A DNA stretch of 23,610 nucleotides from DATMXS01 sp050260275 (GCA_050260275.1 JBLNBX010000108.1:1-23610); one strand, 5' to 3'; positions 7,254 through 15,666 are shown, numbered from the stretch's first letter. The notes: a model not told the origin generated them from the sequence alone. A program made the numbers and translations.

Positions 7254-8576
7254 GTGTCCACGTTTTTCATTCAGAACTTCGGCTGCCGCGCGACGCAGGC
7301 CGACGGCGCGGCGCTGGAGTCGGCTTTAGCGGCGAGGGGCCTGCGCCCGGCCGCGCGGCACGAGGCCGAGTTCGTCATCCTGAACACCTGCACGGTCACC
7401 GCGGCCGCCGACCAGGACGTGCGCCAGGCGGTGCGCCGGATACGCCGCGAGAACCCCCTTGCGCGCATTCTCGTAACCGGATGCTACGCCCAGCGAGCGC
7501 CGGAGGAGATCGCAGCCTGGCCGGGTGTCGCGGGCGTCATCGGGAACACGGACAAGCTGCGCATCCCGGAGCTGGTGGCAGGAGGGCTCCTCTCGCCGGC
7601 GCGGGCGGGTTGCGGTACGGTCTCAACGCCGCTGGTCCAGGTAGGGAATATCGAAGCCCGCCAGGAGTTCATCACCGCGGTCGTGGAAGACGCCGCGGGA
7701 GAACGCACGCGCCCGAATCTCAAGATCCAGGACGGCTGCTCGAATCGGTGCTCGTTCTGCATTATTCCGTCGGTGCGCGGGCGCAGCCGCAGCGCGCCGG
7801 CTGATTGGGTTGTGGAACAGGTGCGCGCGCTCGCCTCTCAGTACCGCGAGGTGGTGCTGAGCGGCATCAACCTGGGCCGCTGGGGGCGCGACCTCGGCAG
7901 CGGGTTGCGGCTGGCGGACCTGGTGGAGCGATTGCTCGCCGAAACAGACGTAGAGCGGCTGCGGCTCAGCAGTGTGGAGCCGTTGGACTGGTCAGACCGG
8001 CTGCTCGAGTTGATGGCCGCCTCGCCTCGAATCGCGCAGCACGTCCACGCGCCACTGCAGACCGGCTCGGACGCCGTTCTGCGCCGCATGCGCCGCCCCT
8101 ATCGTGCGCGGCACTACGAAGAGCGCATTCGCAAGGCGCGCGCGCTCATGCCGGACGCCGCGATCGGCGCGGACGTCATGGTTGGATTCCCCGGTGAAAC
8201 CGACGCAGAGTTCGAGGAAAATTGCGCGTTCATAGAGGCGCTGCCCTTCACCTACCTGCACGTTTTTACGTACTCGGCCCGGCCGGGTACGCCGGCGGCC
8301 TCCGCACCCGGGCAGGTCCCCGTCCCCGTGCGCAGGGAGCGCAACCGGGTACTGAGGGAACTGGCGGCGAAAAAGAACCTGGAGTTCCGTCGTCGCCTGA
8401 TAGGGAAAACGCTGCAAGTGGTAACGCTGCGGCAGGCGGGCACGGCTTTGAGCGGCAACTTCGTGAAGGTGCGACTTGCGCAGCCCCGCGAGCCCAACCG
8501 GCTGATCGATGTTGTAATCGGCGGATTGACGCCGGGGGGCCTGAGCGAGGAACGCCCGGTGAGCGAGCCGGCTTAA
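7254..8576 (+). CDS. mtaB: tRNA (N6-threonylcarbamoyladenosine37-C2)-methylthiotransferase
   Basis: Radical SAM enzyme that adds a methylthio group to t6A37 in ANN-decoding tRNAs. The 440-residue protein has the three domains of the methylthiotransferase family: an N-terminal UPF0004 domain with cluster cysteines Cys11 (NFGCRATQ), Cys46 (NTCTVT) and Cys77 (GCYAQ); a radical SAM domain with CSNRCSFC at 162-169; and a C-terminal TRAM-like RNA-binding region from about residue 380. The NFGCRxTQxD start and NTCTVTxxAxxxxRQ segment favour MtaB over MiaB or RimO. The start is a GTG at 7254, with no real ribosome binding site but a -10 box eight bases upstream. It is monocistronic or reads into the hydrolase gene 104 bases downstream. 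Confidence 0.92.
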   Translation: MSTFFIQNFGCRATQADGAALESALAARGLRPAARHEAEFVILNTCTVTAAADQDVRQAVRRIRRENPLARILVTGCYAQRAPEEIAAWPGVAGVIGNTDKLRIPELVAGGLLSPARAGCGTVSTPLVQVGNIEARQEFITAVVEDAAGERTRPNLKIQDGCSNRCSFCIIPSVRGRSRSAPADWVVEQVRALASQYREVVLSGINLGRWGRDLGSGLRLADLVERLLAETDVERLRLSSVEPLDWSDRLLELMAASPRIAQHVHAPLQTGSDAVLRRMRRPYRARHYEERIRKARALMPDAAIGADVMVGFPGETDAEFEENCAFIEALPFTYLHVFTYSARPGTPAASAPGQVPVPVRRERNRVLRELAAKKNLEFRRRLIGKTLQVVTLRQAGTALSGNFVKVRLAQPREPNRLIDVVIGGLTPGGLSEERPVSEPA

Positions 8577-8664
8577 GTCTGTCTGCCCGTCGAGCAGGTA
8601 AGGAAGCTATTCCCAACGCTGTCGGGTTCTCGTGCTCCGCTTTCGGGAACAAGCTGCGACGCGA

Positions 8665-8670
8665 TATCGT
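8665..8670 (+). promoter_or_regulatory. Weak -10 candidate before the hydrolase gene
   Basis: TATCGT lies ten bases before the ATG at 8681 and fits TANNNT. The 104-base gap between mtaB and this gene shows no other clear signal; AGGTAG just after it may act as a weak ribosome binding site. Confidence 0.25.
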
Positions 8671-8680
8671 AGGTAGCGGC

Positions 8681-10300
8681 ATGAGAACCGGCATCGCAGT
8701 TGTCATACTTGTCGCGACGGAGTTAGGGATGCAGACCAAGTCTCCTGCCGATGCCGCCCGCGGCATAGTCGATCTGCTCCTTAAGGGCGAGTACGAAGCC
8801 GCGCTCGCGAACTCCACTCCGCAGATGAAGCAGGCGGTGACGCCGGCTCGGATCGGGCAGGTTATGGCGGGTCTGAGCAGCAACGGCGCGCTGCGCGAGG
8901 TGCGCGCGGCAACTGCTGCTTCGGCGGGAGGCTACGACGTTATCACCATACCAGTCGTCTACGAAAAGGCCGCGTTCGACTTCGTTGTGAGTCTCGATAG
9001 CGCAGGCAAGCTGGCCGGGCTGTTTGTGCGTCCCGGAGCCGCGCCGGCAGCCACGGCGGAGAGCAAGCCATCGAAACCGCCGGCCGAGGTCGCGCGCGGC
9101 ATCGTGGATTCACTGCTCGCCGGAGATTACGCCGCCGTGCTGGCGAACTCGACACCGGAGATGAAGAAAGCGCTGCCCGAGGAGAAGCTGCGCGAGGCCG
9201 CTTCGCGACTCTCCGGTTTTGGAGCGGTTCGCGAGATCCTCGCGCCCGAGGTGACGCCATCGGCGGGCGCCACCGGCGTGATAGTGCCGGTCATCTTCGA
9301 GAAGTTCGCCGTCAACATCGCAGTCACTCTGAACCATGCTGGCGAGCTTGCGGGGCTGTTCTTCCAGCCGCGCGCGACGCCGGCCGCGAATTGGACGCCG
9401 CCCGCGTATGTCAAGCCCGATTCGTTCCGCGCGGTGGAGGTGACAGTAGGAAGCGGCGAGTGGCCGCTGCCGGGCACGCTGCTGGTGCCCGCGGGCCAGG
9501 GTCCGTTCCCAGGCGTCGTGCTGGTGCACGGCTCCGGACCGAACGACCGTGACGAGAGCGTCGGCGGAGTGAAGGTGTTCCGCGATATCGCCGAGGGCCT
9601 TGCTTCGCGCGGCATCGCCGTGCTCAGGTACGAGAAGCGCACGCGCCAGCACGCGGCGAAGTACGCCGCGCTGAAGGACGCCACGGTGAAGGAAGAGACT
9701 GTCGATGACGCCGTCGCTGCCGCCGCGCTGTTGCGCGAGCGCCCCGAGGTGAACGCAGCGCGCATCTTCGTCCTTGGGCACAGCCTGGGCGGGTACCTCG
9801 CGCCGCGAATCGGCCGGTCCGACCCGAAGCTGGCCGGAATGATCATCCTGGCCGGCAACACCCGGCCTTTGGAGGACCTTATCGCCGAGCAGACCGCGTA
9901 CCTCGGTTCGCTCCAGAAGGACGCGGCGGCTCAGAAACAGATCGAAGAGATGCAGCGAACGGTGGAGCAGATCAGGAACGTGAAGCCCGGCGAGACGATC
10001 ATGGGAGCACCGGCTGCGTACTGGCTCGATCTGAAGGGCTATCGCCCGGCCGAAGAGGCGCGGAACCTGCCGATGCCGCTGCTGGTGCTTCAGGGCGAGC
10101 GCGATTACCAGGTCACGATGGAAGATTTCGCGGGCTGGAAACGGGCGCTCGAAGGCAAGGCGACGTTGAAGTCGTACCCGTCGCTGAACCATCTCTTCGT
10201 CGAAGGCGAAGGGAAGAGCACGCCGCAGGAGTACGCCAGGCCCGCGCACGTATCGGAGCTGGTGATCGAAGATATCGCGAAGTGGATCGCGGCGCACTGA
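8681..10300 (+). CDS. Secreted alpha/beta hydrolase with two tandem DUF3887-like domains
   Basis: A 539-residue protein. A short hydrophobic start (TGIAVVILVAT) suggests export. Residues about 21-120 and 134-232 are two copies of one domain: both contain ARGIVD, ANSTP, a glycine-rich turn, a VIPVxxEK-like strand and ELAGLF or KLAGLF near the end. They match what I know as DUF3887, often found before such hydrolases. From about 250 on is a dienelactone-hydrolase-like catalytic domain with an oxyanion turn (HGSGPNDRDE, 283-292), nucleophile Ser368 in GHSLGG, Asp475 in GERDYQV and His504 in NHLF. The substrate is unknown; an esterase or peptidase-like role is possible. It is convergent with dnaE2. 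The ATG at 8681 is chosen because the frame upstream overlaps mtaB. Confidence 0.88.
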   Translation: MRTGIAVVILVATELGMQTKSPADAARGIVDLLLKGEYEAALANSTPQMKQAVTPARIGQVMAGLSSNGALREVRAATAASAGGYDVITIPVVYEKAAFDFVVSLDSAGKLAGLFVRPGAAPAATAESKPSKPPAEVARGIVDSLLAGDYAAVLANSTPEMKKALPEEKLREAASRLSGFGAVREILAPEVTPSAGATGVIVPVIFEKFAVNIAVTLNHAGELAGLFFQPRATPAANWTPPAYVKPDSFRAVEVTVGSGEWPLPGTLLVPAGQGPFPGVVLVHGSGPNDRDESVGGVKVFRDIAEGLASRGIAVLRYEKRTRQHAAKYAALKDATVKEETVDDAVAAAALLRERPEVNAARIFVLGHSLGGYLAPRIGRSDPKLAGMIILAGNTRPLEDLIAEQTAYLGSLQKDAAAQKQIEEMQRTVEQIRNVKPGETIMGAPAAYWLDLKGYRPAEEARNLPMPLLVLQGERDYQVTMEDFAGWKRALEGKATLKSYPSLNHLFVEGEGKSTPQEYARPAHVSELVIEDIAKWIAAH

Positions 10301-10316
10301 GCCGCTCCGGGCCGCT

Positions 10317-10332
10317 GCACATGCGCGTGTGC
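10317..10332. terminator. Weak hairpin between convergent hydrolase and dnaE2 genes
   Basis: GCACAT at 10317-10322 can pair with GTGTGC at 10327-10332 (one G-T pair) around a 4-base loop in the 58-base gap between the two stops. There is no U-run and the stem is short. Confidence 0.2.
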
Positions 10333-10358
10333 GCCCGCCGGGCAAGCTTTGATCCGGC

Positions 10359-13300
10359 TCAGTGAAAATCGTGCGACACGTTGGCGTCTATCGACGGAGC
10401 AAGCGGCAGAATGCGCTCGGCTTTCACTGAAACCACGCGATCCACATTCTGCAGCGTGCCCTCGACGAACAGGAACGGCGCTTTGACCAGTACCGAGCGG
10501 TTCCGTTCGAAAACATCCGGCGTGACGATGACGTTGGAGATGCCTGTTTCGTCTTCGAGGCTCAGAAACACAAAGCCGTGCGCGGTGCCTGGGCGCTGGC
10601 GCACGATCACCGAACCGGCCACGCGCACCAGCCGTTTGTTCGCCATGCGCGCGAGCGCATTGGCCGGCGTCACGCCGAGCTTTTGCATTTCCTCACGGCG
10701 GAACGCCATCGGGTGCGGGCCAACGGTGAGCCCGGTGCCGAAGTAGTCCGAGTGCAGGCGCTCGACGGGCGTCATCGGGGCGAGCGGCGACGGTGCTTCG
10801 TCTTCAAGTCCTTCGAGCAGCGGGCCCGCGGGCCGCGCGGCGCGCTCCGATTGCCACAGCGCGCCGCGGCGGTGCAGCTTTCCGAGAGAATTCAGCGCGC
10901 CGATCTCCGCAAGCATCGTGATTTCGTCGCGCCGCAGCTCCGGGACGCGCGAAACGAGGTCGTCAATGCTCGCAAACGGCGCGCGTTCGCGCTCGCGAAC
11001 GATGGCATGGCCGGCCTCGGCGCGCAGCCCGCGCACGTAGAGCAGGCCAAGGCGCAGCGACATGTCCGGCTCGATCGTACACGGCCATTGCGATCGCGTT
11101 ACATCCACCGGCCGCACCTTGAGGCCGTGCCGCTGCGCATCCTTCACGATTGTCGACGGGTGATAAAAACCCATCGGCTGGTTGTTGAGCAGCGCGGCGG
11201 TGAAGGCGGCCAGATAGTGCGTTTTGAGGTACGCGCTCGCGTACGCGAGCAGCGCGAAGCTGGCCGAGTGCGACTCGGGAAAGCCGTACAGCGCGAACGA
11301 CGTGATCGACTGCGTAATGGTATCCTGCACCGCGCCCGTGATGCCGTTGCGATCCATGCCGGCGCGCAGGCGGACCTCGATTTCACGCATGCGCGCTTCA
11401 CTGCGCTTGTGGCTGAACGCCCGGCGTAGTTCCTCGGCCTCGCCGCCCGTGAAGCCGCTGACGATCATTGCCATCCTCAGTAACTGCTCCTGGAAGATGG
11501 GCACGCCAAGCGTGCGTTTGAGCACCGGCTCGAGCCATGGGTGCAGGCACTCGGCGGGCTCGCGCCCGGCGCGGCGCTTCAAATACGGATGCACCATTTT
11601 GCCGACGATGGGCCCAGGGCGGATGAGCCCGACCTGCACGACGAGGTCGTAGAAATTCTGGGGCCGATTGCGCGGCAGTATCGCCTGCTGCGCGCGGCTC
11701 TCCACCTGGAACATACCAATGGTGTCGGCTCGCTGGAGCGCGGCGTAGGTGGCGGGGTCGTTTGGCGGCAGGTGGGCGAGATCCACCTCCTCGCCGTACG
11801 ATTCGCGAATGCGCACGAGCGTTTCTTCGAGTACAGCCATCATGCCGAGGCCGAGGAGGTCCACTTTGATGAGGCCGAGGTCGGCGCAGTCGTCCTTGTC
11901 CCACTGCACGACGACGCGCCCGGGCATGGTGGCTGGTTCGAGTGGCACAACGGAGTCGAGCGCGCCCTGCGCGATCACCATTCCGCCGGAATGCTGCCCG
12001 AGGTGGCGCGGCAGGTCCTGAACGGCGAGGTACAACTCGAAAAATTTCCGCACGCGCGGGTGGTTGATGTCGAGTCCGGCCTCGCGGAACTGGCGCTCGC
12101 TGGTGTCCTTGGGATCCTTCCACTCCCACGTGCGCACGAGCGCCGACAGGCGCGCCAGCGTCTCCTCGTCGAAGCCGAGCACCTTGCCGACTTCACGCGC
12201 GGCTGAGCGCCCGCGGTACGTAATGACGTTCGCGGTCATTGCGGCGCCGGTGGGGCCGTAGCGCTCGTAGACGTACTGAATGACGCGCTCGCGCTTGCTG
12301 CCGCTGGGGAGGTCGAGATCAATGTCGGGCCACTCGCCGCGCTCTTCGGATAGGAAGCGCTCAAAGAGGAGGTCCATGCCAACGGGGTCCACCGCAGTGA
12401 TGCCGAGCGAGTAGCACACGGCGCTGTTGGCGGCCGAGCCGCGGCCCTGCGCGAGGATGCCCTCGCGGCGGCAGAACTGTACGATGTCCCAGACGATGAG
12501 GAAGTAGCCCGCGAGGCCGAGTTTTTCGATGAGGCCGAGCTCGCGTTCCAACTGTTTTTTCGCGCGCTCGTGCAGCGGGCGGTAGCGCTCGCGCGCGCCT
12601 TCGAACGTGCGCTTGCGCAGAAAGGAATCCATGGTCTCGCCGTCGGGCACGGGATACTTCGGGAACTCGTAGCCGAGGTCGGTGAGAACGAAATCGAGGC
12701 GCGAGGAGAGTTCAACGGTATTCGCGATGGCCTCGGGGAGGTCGGCGAACAGGCGCGCCATGGCGGCGGCGGGCTTCACGTACCGCTCGTCATTCTGTGC
12801 GAGCAGGCGGCCGGCGGTTTCGAGAGTAACTTTATTCCCGACGCAGGTGAGGACGTCGAAGATTTCGCGTTCGCCGGCGTTCGCGTAGCACACGCCGTTC
12901 GTGGCAATGAGAGGGAGACGCATCGAGCGCGCGAGTTCGACGACGGCCTGGTTGCGGGCTTCCTCATCGCGGTTCATGTGCCGCTGAAGTTCGCAGTAGA
13001 CGCCGTCGCGGCCGAATGCGGAGACGAGGCGCTCCAGGCAGGCGCGGCCGGCTGCGGCGCCGCCGGTAGCGAGCGCGCGCGCGAGCGGGCCTTCATCGCC
13101 GCCGGTGAGGCACACGAGACCGCCGGCAAAATCTGCGATCTCTTCGGGCGAAGCCGCGCCTTTGTTCTTCGCGGCTCGCAGCTTCATGCGCGTGATGAGG
13201 CGGCACAGATTCTTGTACCCGGTGCGTGTGCGGACAAGAAGCGGCCACACAGTTCCGTCAGTCGAGGTGACCTCCGCGCCGATGTGCGCGCGCACGCCGG

Positions 13301-13472
13301 CTTTCTTCGCGGCGAAGTGGAAGCGCGGCGCGCCGTAGACGCCGTCGCGGTCGACGAGCGCCATCGCGGGCAGATCGAGCGCGGCGCATGTGTCCGCGAG
13401 TTCCTCGGGAAGTGACGCGGCCTTCAGGAAGCTGAACGCTGAGCGGGCGTGGAGTTCTATGTATTCAGTCAT
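10359..13472 (-). CDS. dnaE2: Error-prone DNA polymerase III alpha subunit
   Basis: C-family polymerase that carries out translesion synthesis with ImuA/ImuB after DNA damage. The 1037-residue protein has an N-terminal PHP domain (YIELHARSAFSF at 4-15), the palm motif PDIDLDLPSG at 382-391 with catalytic aspartates, the third carboxylate in IKVDLLGL, a helix-hairpin-helix region, and an OB-fold near the end (GFVFLSLEDETG). It ends in SHDFH, typical of DnaE2, and lacks the long tau-binding C-terminus of replicative DnaE1. The first PHP motif reads HAR instead of HxH, consistent with loss of proofreading-type metal binding. The ATG at 13472 overlaps the imuB stop by eight bases, with GAGG upstream inside imuB, so it is translationally coupled. 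It is the last gene of the cassette. Confidence 0.96.
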   Translation of the reverse strand: MTEYIELHARSAFSFLKAASLPEELADTCAALDLPAMALVDRDGVYGAPRFHFAAKKAGVRAHIGAEVTSTDGTVWPLLVRTRTGYKNLCRLITRMKLRAAKNKGAASPEEIADFAGGLVCLTGGDEGPLARALATGGAAAGRACLERLVSAFGRDGVYCELQRHMNRDEEARNQAVVELARSMRLPLIATNGVCYANAGEREIFDVLTCVGNKVTLETAGRLLAQNDERYVKPAAAMARLFADLPEAIANTVELSSRLDFVLTDLGYEFPKYPVPDGETMDSFLRKRTFEGARERYRPLHERAKKQLERELGLIEKLGLAGYFLIVWDIVQFCRREGILAQGRGSAANSAVCYSLGITAVDPVGMDLLFERFLSEERGEWPDIDLDLPSGSKRERVIQYVYERYGPTGAAMTANVITYRGRSAAREVGKVLGFDEETLARLSALVRTWEWKDPKDTSERQFREAGLDINHPRVRKFFELYLAVQDLPRHLGQHSGGMVIAQGALDSVVPLEPATMPGRVVVQWDKDDCADLGLIKVDLLGLGMMAVLEETLVRIRESYGEEVDLAHLPPNDPATYAALQRADTIGMFQVESRAQQAILPRNRPQNFYDLVVQVGLIRPGPIVGKMVHPYLKRRAGREPAECLHPWLEPVLKRTLGVPIFQEQLLRMAMIVSGFTGGEAEELRRAFSHKRSEARMREIEVRLRAGMDRNGITGAVQDTITQSITSFALYGFPESHSASFALLAYASAYLKTHYLAAFTAALLNNQPMGFYHPSTIVKDAQRHGLKVRPVDVTRSQWPCTIEPDMSLRLGLLYVRGLRAEAGHAIVRERERAPFASIDDLVSRVPELRRDEITMLAEIGALNSLGKLHRRGALWQSERAARPAGPLLEGLEDEAPSPLAPMTPVERLHSDYFGTGLTVGPHPMAFRREEMQKLGVTPANALARMANKRLVRVAGSVIVRQRPGTAHGFVFLSLEDETGISNVIVTPDVFERNRSVLVKAPFLFVEGTLQNVDRVVSVKAERILPLAPSIDANVSHDFH

Positions 13473-14880
13473 ACGCCGCCTCGATGAACCATTCGCCGCT
13501 CGCGCGATCGCGGTAGATGCGGTACAGCGCTCCGTTGCCGAGCGCGATATCCCACTCGTCGCGGGACCATGCGTCTTCGCGCCACCAATCGCCCGATGTG
13601 CGCCAGGGTCCGGCGCTCGCAACCACTACGCCGCGAATACCGCGTGCCTGAATGCGTGAGGGACGGCCGCCGGGGGCATCGATGGCGGCGCGCAGCGCGG
13701 GCCGGAAGACGCGCGCGGCGGCGCGCGGGTTGGCCGGGGGGGCGTGCTTCGGACGCGCATCGGCGGGCGGCGGTGCGAACCGCTTCATGCGGAACGCGCC
13801 GGGGCGGTGCGTGTCGGGAATCTCGGCCGCGCCCGCGTTCCCCTCGCCCGCGATCTTCGCGATGCGCGCGAGCGTCAGCTCCAGTTTCTGAGGTTCCGGC
13901 GCGAGCGGTACGAAAAGACCGTGCTGCACCACGCGCGGATTCACCGGCTCCATCGCAAGCGCCAGCGCGAGGATGGGCCCCGCGGGCGGGTGCATCTCGA
14001 GGTCGAGCGTGATGAGCTTCAGGAACGCCTTCGCGTCGCGCATGGGGTAGGGAAGCCGCAGAACGCGCTCGTGCGGCGGCGCGTTTTCGAGCTTCAGCGT
14101 GAGGCGCACCTCGTGCGCGGCAAGCCCGTGTGAGCCGAGCTTCGCGCACAGCGCGTTCAACATGCGGCTAAGCAGGAACGCGAGCGGCTCTAGCAGCGTG
14201 ATGGGGTGCTCCAGGTCGAGAGCATCTTCAAAAACCGTGGCGGATTGCGGCGGAACCAGCGGCCGGTCGCCGGCCCCGCGCGCGAGTTTGTGCAGGAGCG
14301 CGCCTTCCGGGCCGAGGCGTTCCGTAACGCCGGCTTCGGGCAGCGCGGCGAGCTCCTCCAGTGTTCGTATGCCCCAGCGCGCGAGCGTTTCGGCAAGCTG
14401 TTCGGAAGGGTCGAGGACGGCAATGGGCAGCGGCCCGAGCGTGCGCGCCTCATCGCCCGGCGCTATTACCGTGACGCCCGCAATTCCCCTGGCGGCGTGA
14501 ACGGCGGCGTCGGGATTCGAGGCTACGGCGACGCGAATGTCGCTTGACCCTGTGCGATCGGGCACAGACAACGGTTTTTGTGGGGCGGACACACCGGTCC
14601 GCGCGGCGGCCCCTGGCGCCGCCTCGCGGGACGAATGCGCGCCGCGTTCACCTGGTGCTGGGGCTGCCGGATCCGGCTCCGGGCCGCACATAGCCTCCGC
14701 CGCGCGCCGCGCAAGCGCCTGCGCGATGTTGTCAATCGAGCCGAACAGGTGCGCGAGGCCGGAGATGTCTAGCGTGACGGTGTCCGCGGCAGTTATTTCG
14801 ATGCGCGGCGAGAAATCCGCGGCGCATTCCACGAGCGGCGCGGGGCTGGAGAGCCCGGGGCTGTACAGCGCGGCGAACAT
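13465..14880 (-). CDS. imuB: ImuB, Y-family polymerase-like mutasome subunit
   Basis: ImuB-type protein that bridges DnaE2, ImuA and the sliding clamp in the mycobacterial and caulobacterial systems. The 471-residue protein keeps the Y-family layout, but the first catalytic segment is missing at the N-terminus (MFAALYSPG in place of a D-x-D start). The SxDEAxLDxTG motif reads AADTVTLDISG at 31-41: the catalytic Glu is Thr. It is therefore probably inactive as a polymerase, as expected for ImuB. Residues 115-131 (IRVAVASNPDAAVHAARG) and the helix-hairpin-helix around 150-190 follow. Between about 65 and 114 lies a Pro/Ala/Gly-rich insert encoded by hairpins. The ATG at 14880 lies one base after the imuA stop. 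A long upstream extension of this frame is antisense-like noise inside imuA. Confidence 0.88.
   Translation of the reverse strand: MFAALYSPGLSSPAPLVECAADFSPRIEITAADTVTLDISGLAHLFGSIDNIAQALARRAAEAMCGPEPDPAAPAPGERGAHSSREAAPGAAARTGVSAPQKPLSVPDRTGSSDIRVAVASNPDAAVHAARGIAGVTVIAPGDEARTLGPLPIAVLDPSEQLAETLARWGIRTLEELAALPEAGVTERLGPEGALLHKLARGAGDRPLVPPQSATVFEDALDLEHPITLLEPLAFLLSRMLNALCAKLGSHGLAAHEVRLTLKLENAPPHERVLRLPYPMRDAKAFLKLITLDLEMHPPAGPILALALAMEPVNPRVVQHGLFVPLAPEPQKLELTLARIAKIAGEGNAGAAEIPDTHRPGAFRMKRFAPPPADARPKHAPPANPRAAARVFRPALRAAIDAPGGRPSRIQARGIRGVVVASAGPWRTSGDWWREDAWSRDEWDIALGNGALYRIYRDRASGEWFIEAAYD
14550..14623. repeat. Three consecutive hairpins inside imuB, possible palindromic repeat insertion
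   Basis: On the plus strand, CTGTGC/GCACAG (14550-14567, loop 6), GCGGAC/GTCCGC (14585-14602, loop 6) and GGCGGC/GCCGCC (14605-14623, loop 7) form three perfect 6-bp stems in a row. They lie within the part of imuB that codes a low-complexity segment absent from the expected domain layout. The spacing and the AT-rich GGTTTTTGTGGGG link between the first two resemble intergenic REP-type elements. That it inserted into the gene is inference. Confidence 0.5.
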
Positions 14881-14881
14881 A

Positions 14882-15550
14882 TCATGCGGACGCCCGGGCG
14901 TCGAAGCGCACGCTTTCGCACGCGGCTGGTTTACGCGGCACGGCCTCGATGCGAAGCCCGCGCAGCAGGCGCGAGCACTCCGGCGTGCCGGACCATTCCA
15001 CGCCGCCGCGGCGCATCTCGACGACGAGCGATGCGGCTGCTTTTGCCGTGGGCTCGCGCTCGATGACCAGCATGGCGGCGGGCGTGTTTTCGATGGCACG
15101 GCGGAAGCGGTACCACGAGGCGAGCGGGATGCGGCGCGCGACGGCGGGCGCGATCCCCGCCAGATCGAGCGCAACCAGGCCGAAACCGCCGGCCTGAATT
15201 ATGAGATCGGCAATGATCAACGCTTTGTCGGGCCTGCCGCCGCAGCGGACCCACAAAATGCGGTCGAGATCGGCACCGGCTGCGACGGCGGATGCGGGTT
15301 CGAACGAATCCGTGGCGTCGATGAGCGCGCAGACTTCCTGGCGCGCAGTAGCCTCGGCGAGCGCAGCGGTTAACAGGCTGGTGCGGCCCGAACAAGGGGG
15401 GCCGTAAACGTCTGATATTGCGCCCCGAGGCAGCTCCAAACCGGGTATGCCGGTGGGAAGCAGTTCGGGCGCGGGACGCTCGCGCCAGGTGAGGTACGGC
15501 GCGCCTAGGGCGGCTTCGATTCGCGCTTTGAGTACGGCAGAGGACTGCAT
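14882..15550 (-). CDS. imuA: ImuA-like RecA-family protein of the mutagenesis cassette
   Basis: A 222-residue RecA/ImuA-like protein, first gene of the imuA-imuB-dnaE2 cassette. It has LLPTGIPGLE-LPRG, as in RecA-like proteins where a Gly-rich turn precedes the P-loop, and a Walker A-like GPPCSGRTS at about 50-58. Hydrophobic strands follow (VCALIDATDSF, FGLVALDLAG), the second a Walker B candidate. In other bacteria ImuA helps the DnaE2 mutasome reach damaged DNA. The ATG at 15550 sits at the end of a leader full of repeats, with AAAGG about 14 bases upstream as a poor ribosome binding site. The gene may have lost some RecA functions: it is short and lacks the DNA-binding loops I can recognise. 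Assignment rests on sequence and on position. Confidence 0.87.
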   Translation of the reverse strand: MQSSAVLKARIEAALGAPYLTWRERPAPELLPTGIPGLELPRGAISDVYGPPCSGRTSLLTAALAEATARQEVCALIDATDSFEPASAVAAGADLDRILWVRCGGRPDKALIIADLIIQAGGFGLVALDLAGIAPAVARRIPLASWYRFRRAIENTPAAMLVIEREPTAKAAASLVVEMRRGGVEWSGTPECSRLLRGLRIEAVPRKPAACESVRFDARASA

Positions 15551-15586
15551 GTGAGGTGCTTACCTTTCGCTTTTGTTTCGCCTCAC
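15551..15586 (-). promoter_or_regulatory. Repeat-rich leader of imuA: inverted repeat enclosing a direct repeat
   Basis: On the minus strand the leader opens with GTGAGG (15586-15581) and ends with CCTCAC (15556-15551) next to the ATG, a perfect 6-bp inverted repeat. Inside are two GCGAAA copies (15581-15576 and 15570-15565) 11 bases apart, about one helical turn. The predicted transcription start falls at the first arm. It could be a repressor operator for damage control or an RNA stem blocking the start codon. It matches none of the LexA boxes I know (CTGT-N8-ACAG, GAAC-N4-GTTC, GTTC-N7-GTTC). Confidence 0.45.
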
Positions 15587-15593
15587 TGCAGCC

Positions 15594-15623
15594 ATTGTGC
15601 GCCGGGGGAGGGAGGTGTGTCAA
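15594..15623 (-). promoter_or_regulatory. Promoter of the imuA-imuB-dnaE2 operon
   Basis: TTGACA at 15623-15618 is a perfect -35 box, followed after 18 bases by CACAAT at 15599-15594 as the -10 box. Transcription would begin near 15587, giving a leader of about 37 bases. It is the only classical sigma-70-type promoter I see in the window. Confidence 0.7.
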
Positions 15624-15666
15624 GGGAAGGGAATTTGCGTGGATACTGCTCAGAAGCCGTTTGTGA

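Noticed and set aside
12570..13415. A 281-codon plus-strand frame opposite dnaE2
   Set aside because: It mirrors the PHP and palm parts of dnaE2 and shows no recognisable fold.
14881..15174. Extended N-terminus for ImuB, 98 codons further upstream
   Set aside because: The extension lies wholly inside imuA in another frame and is Arg/Ser-rich; ImuB relatives start near MFAALYSPG.
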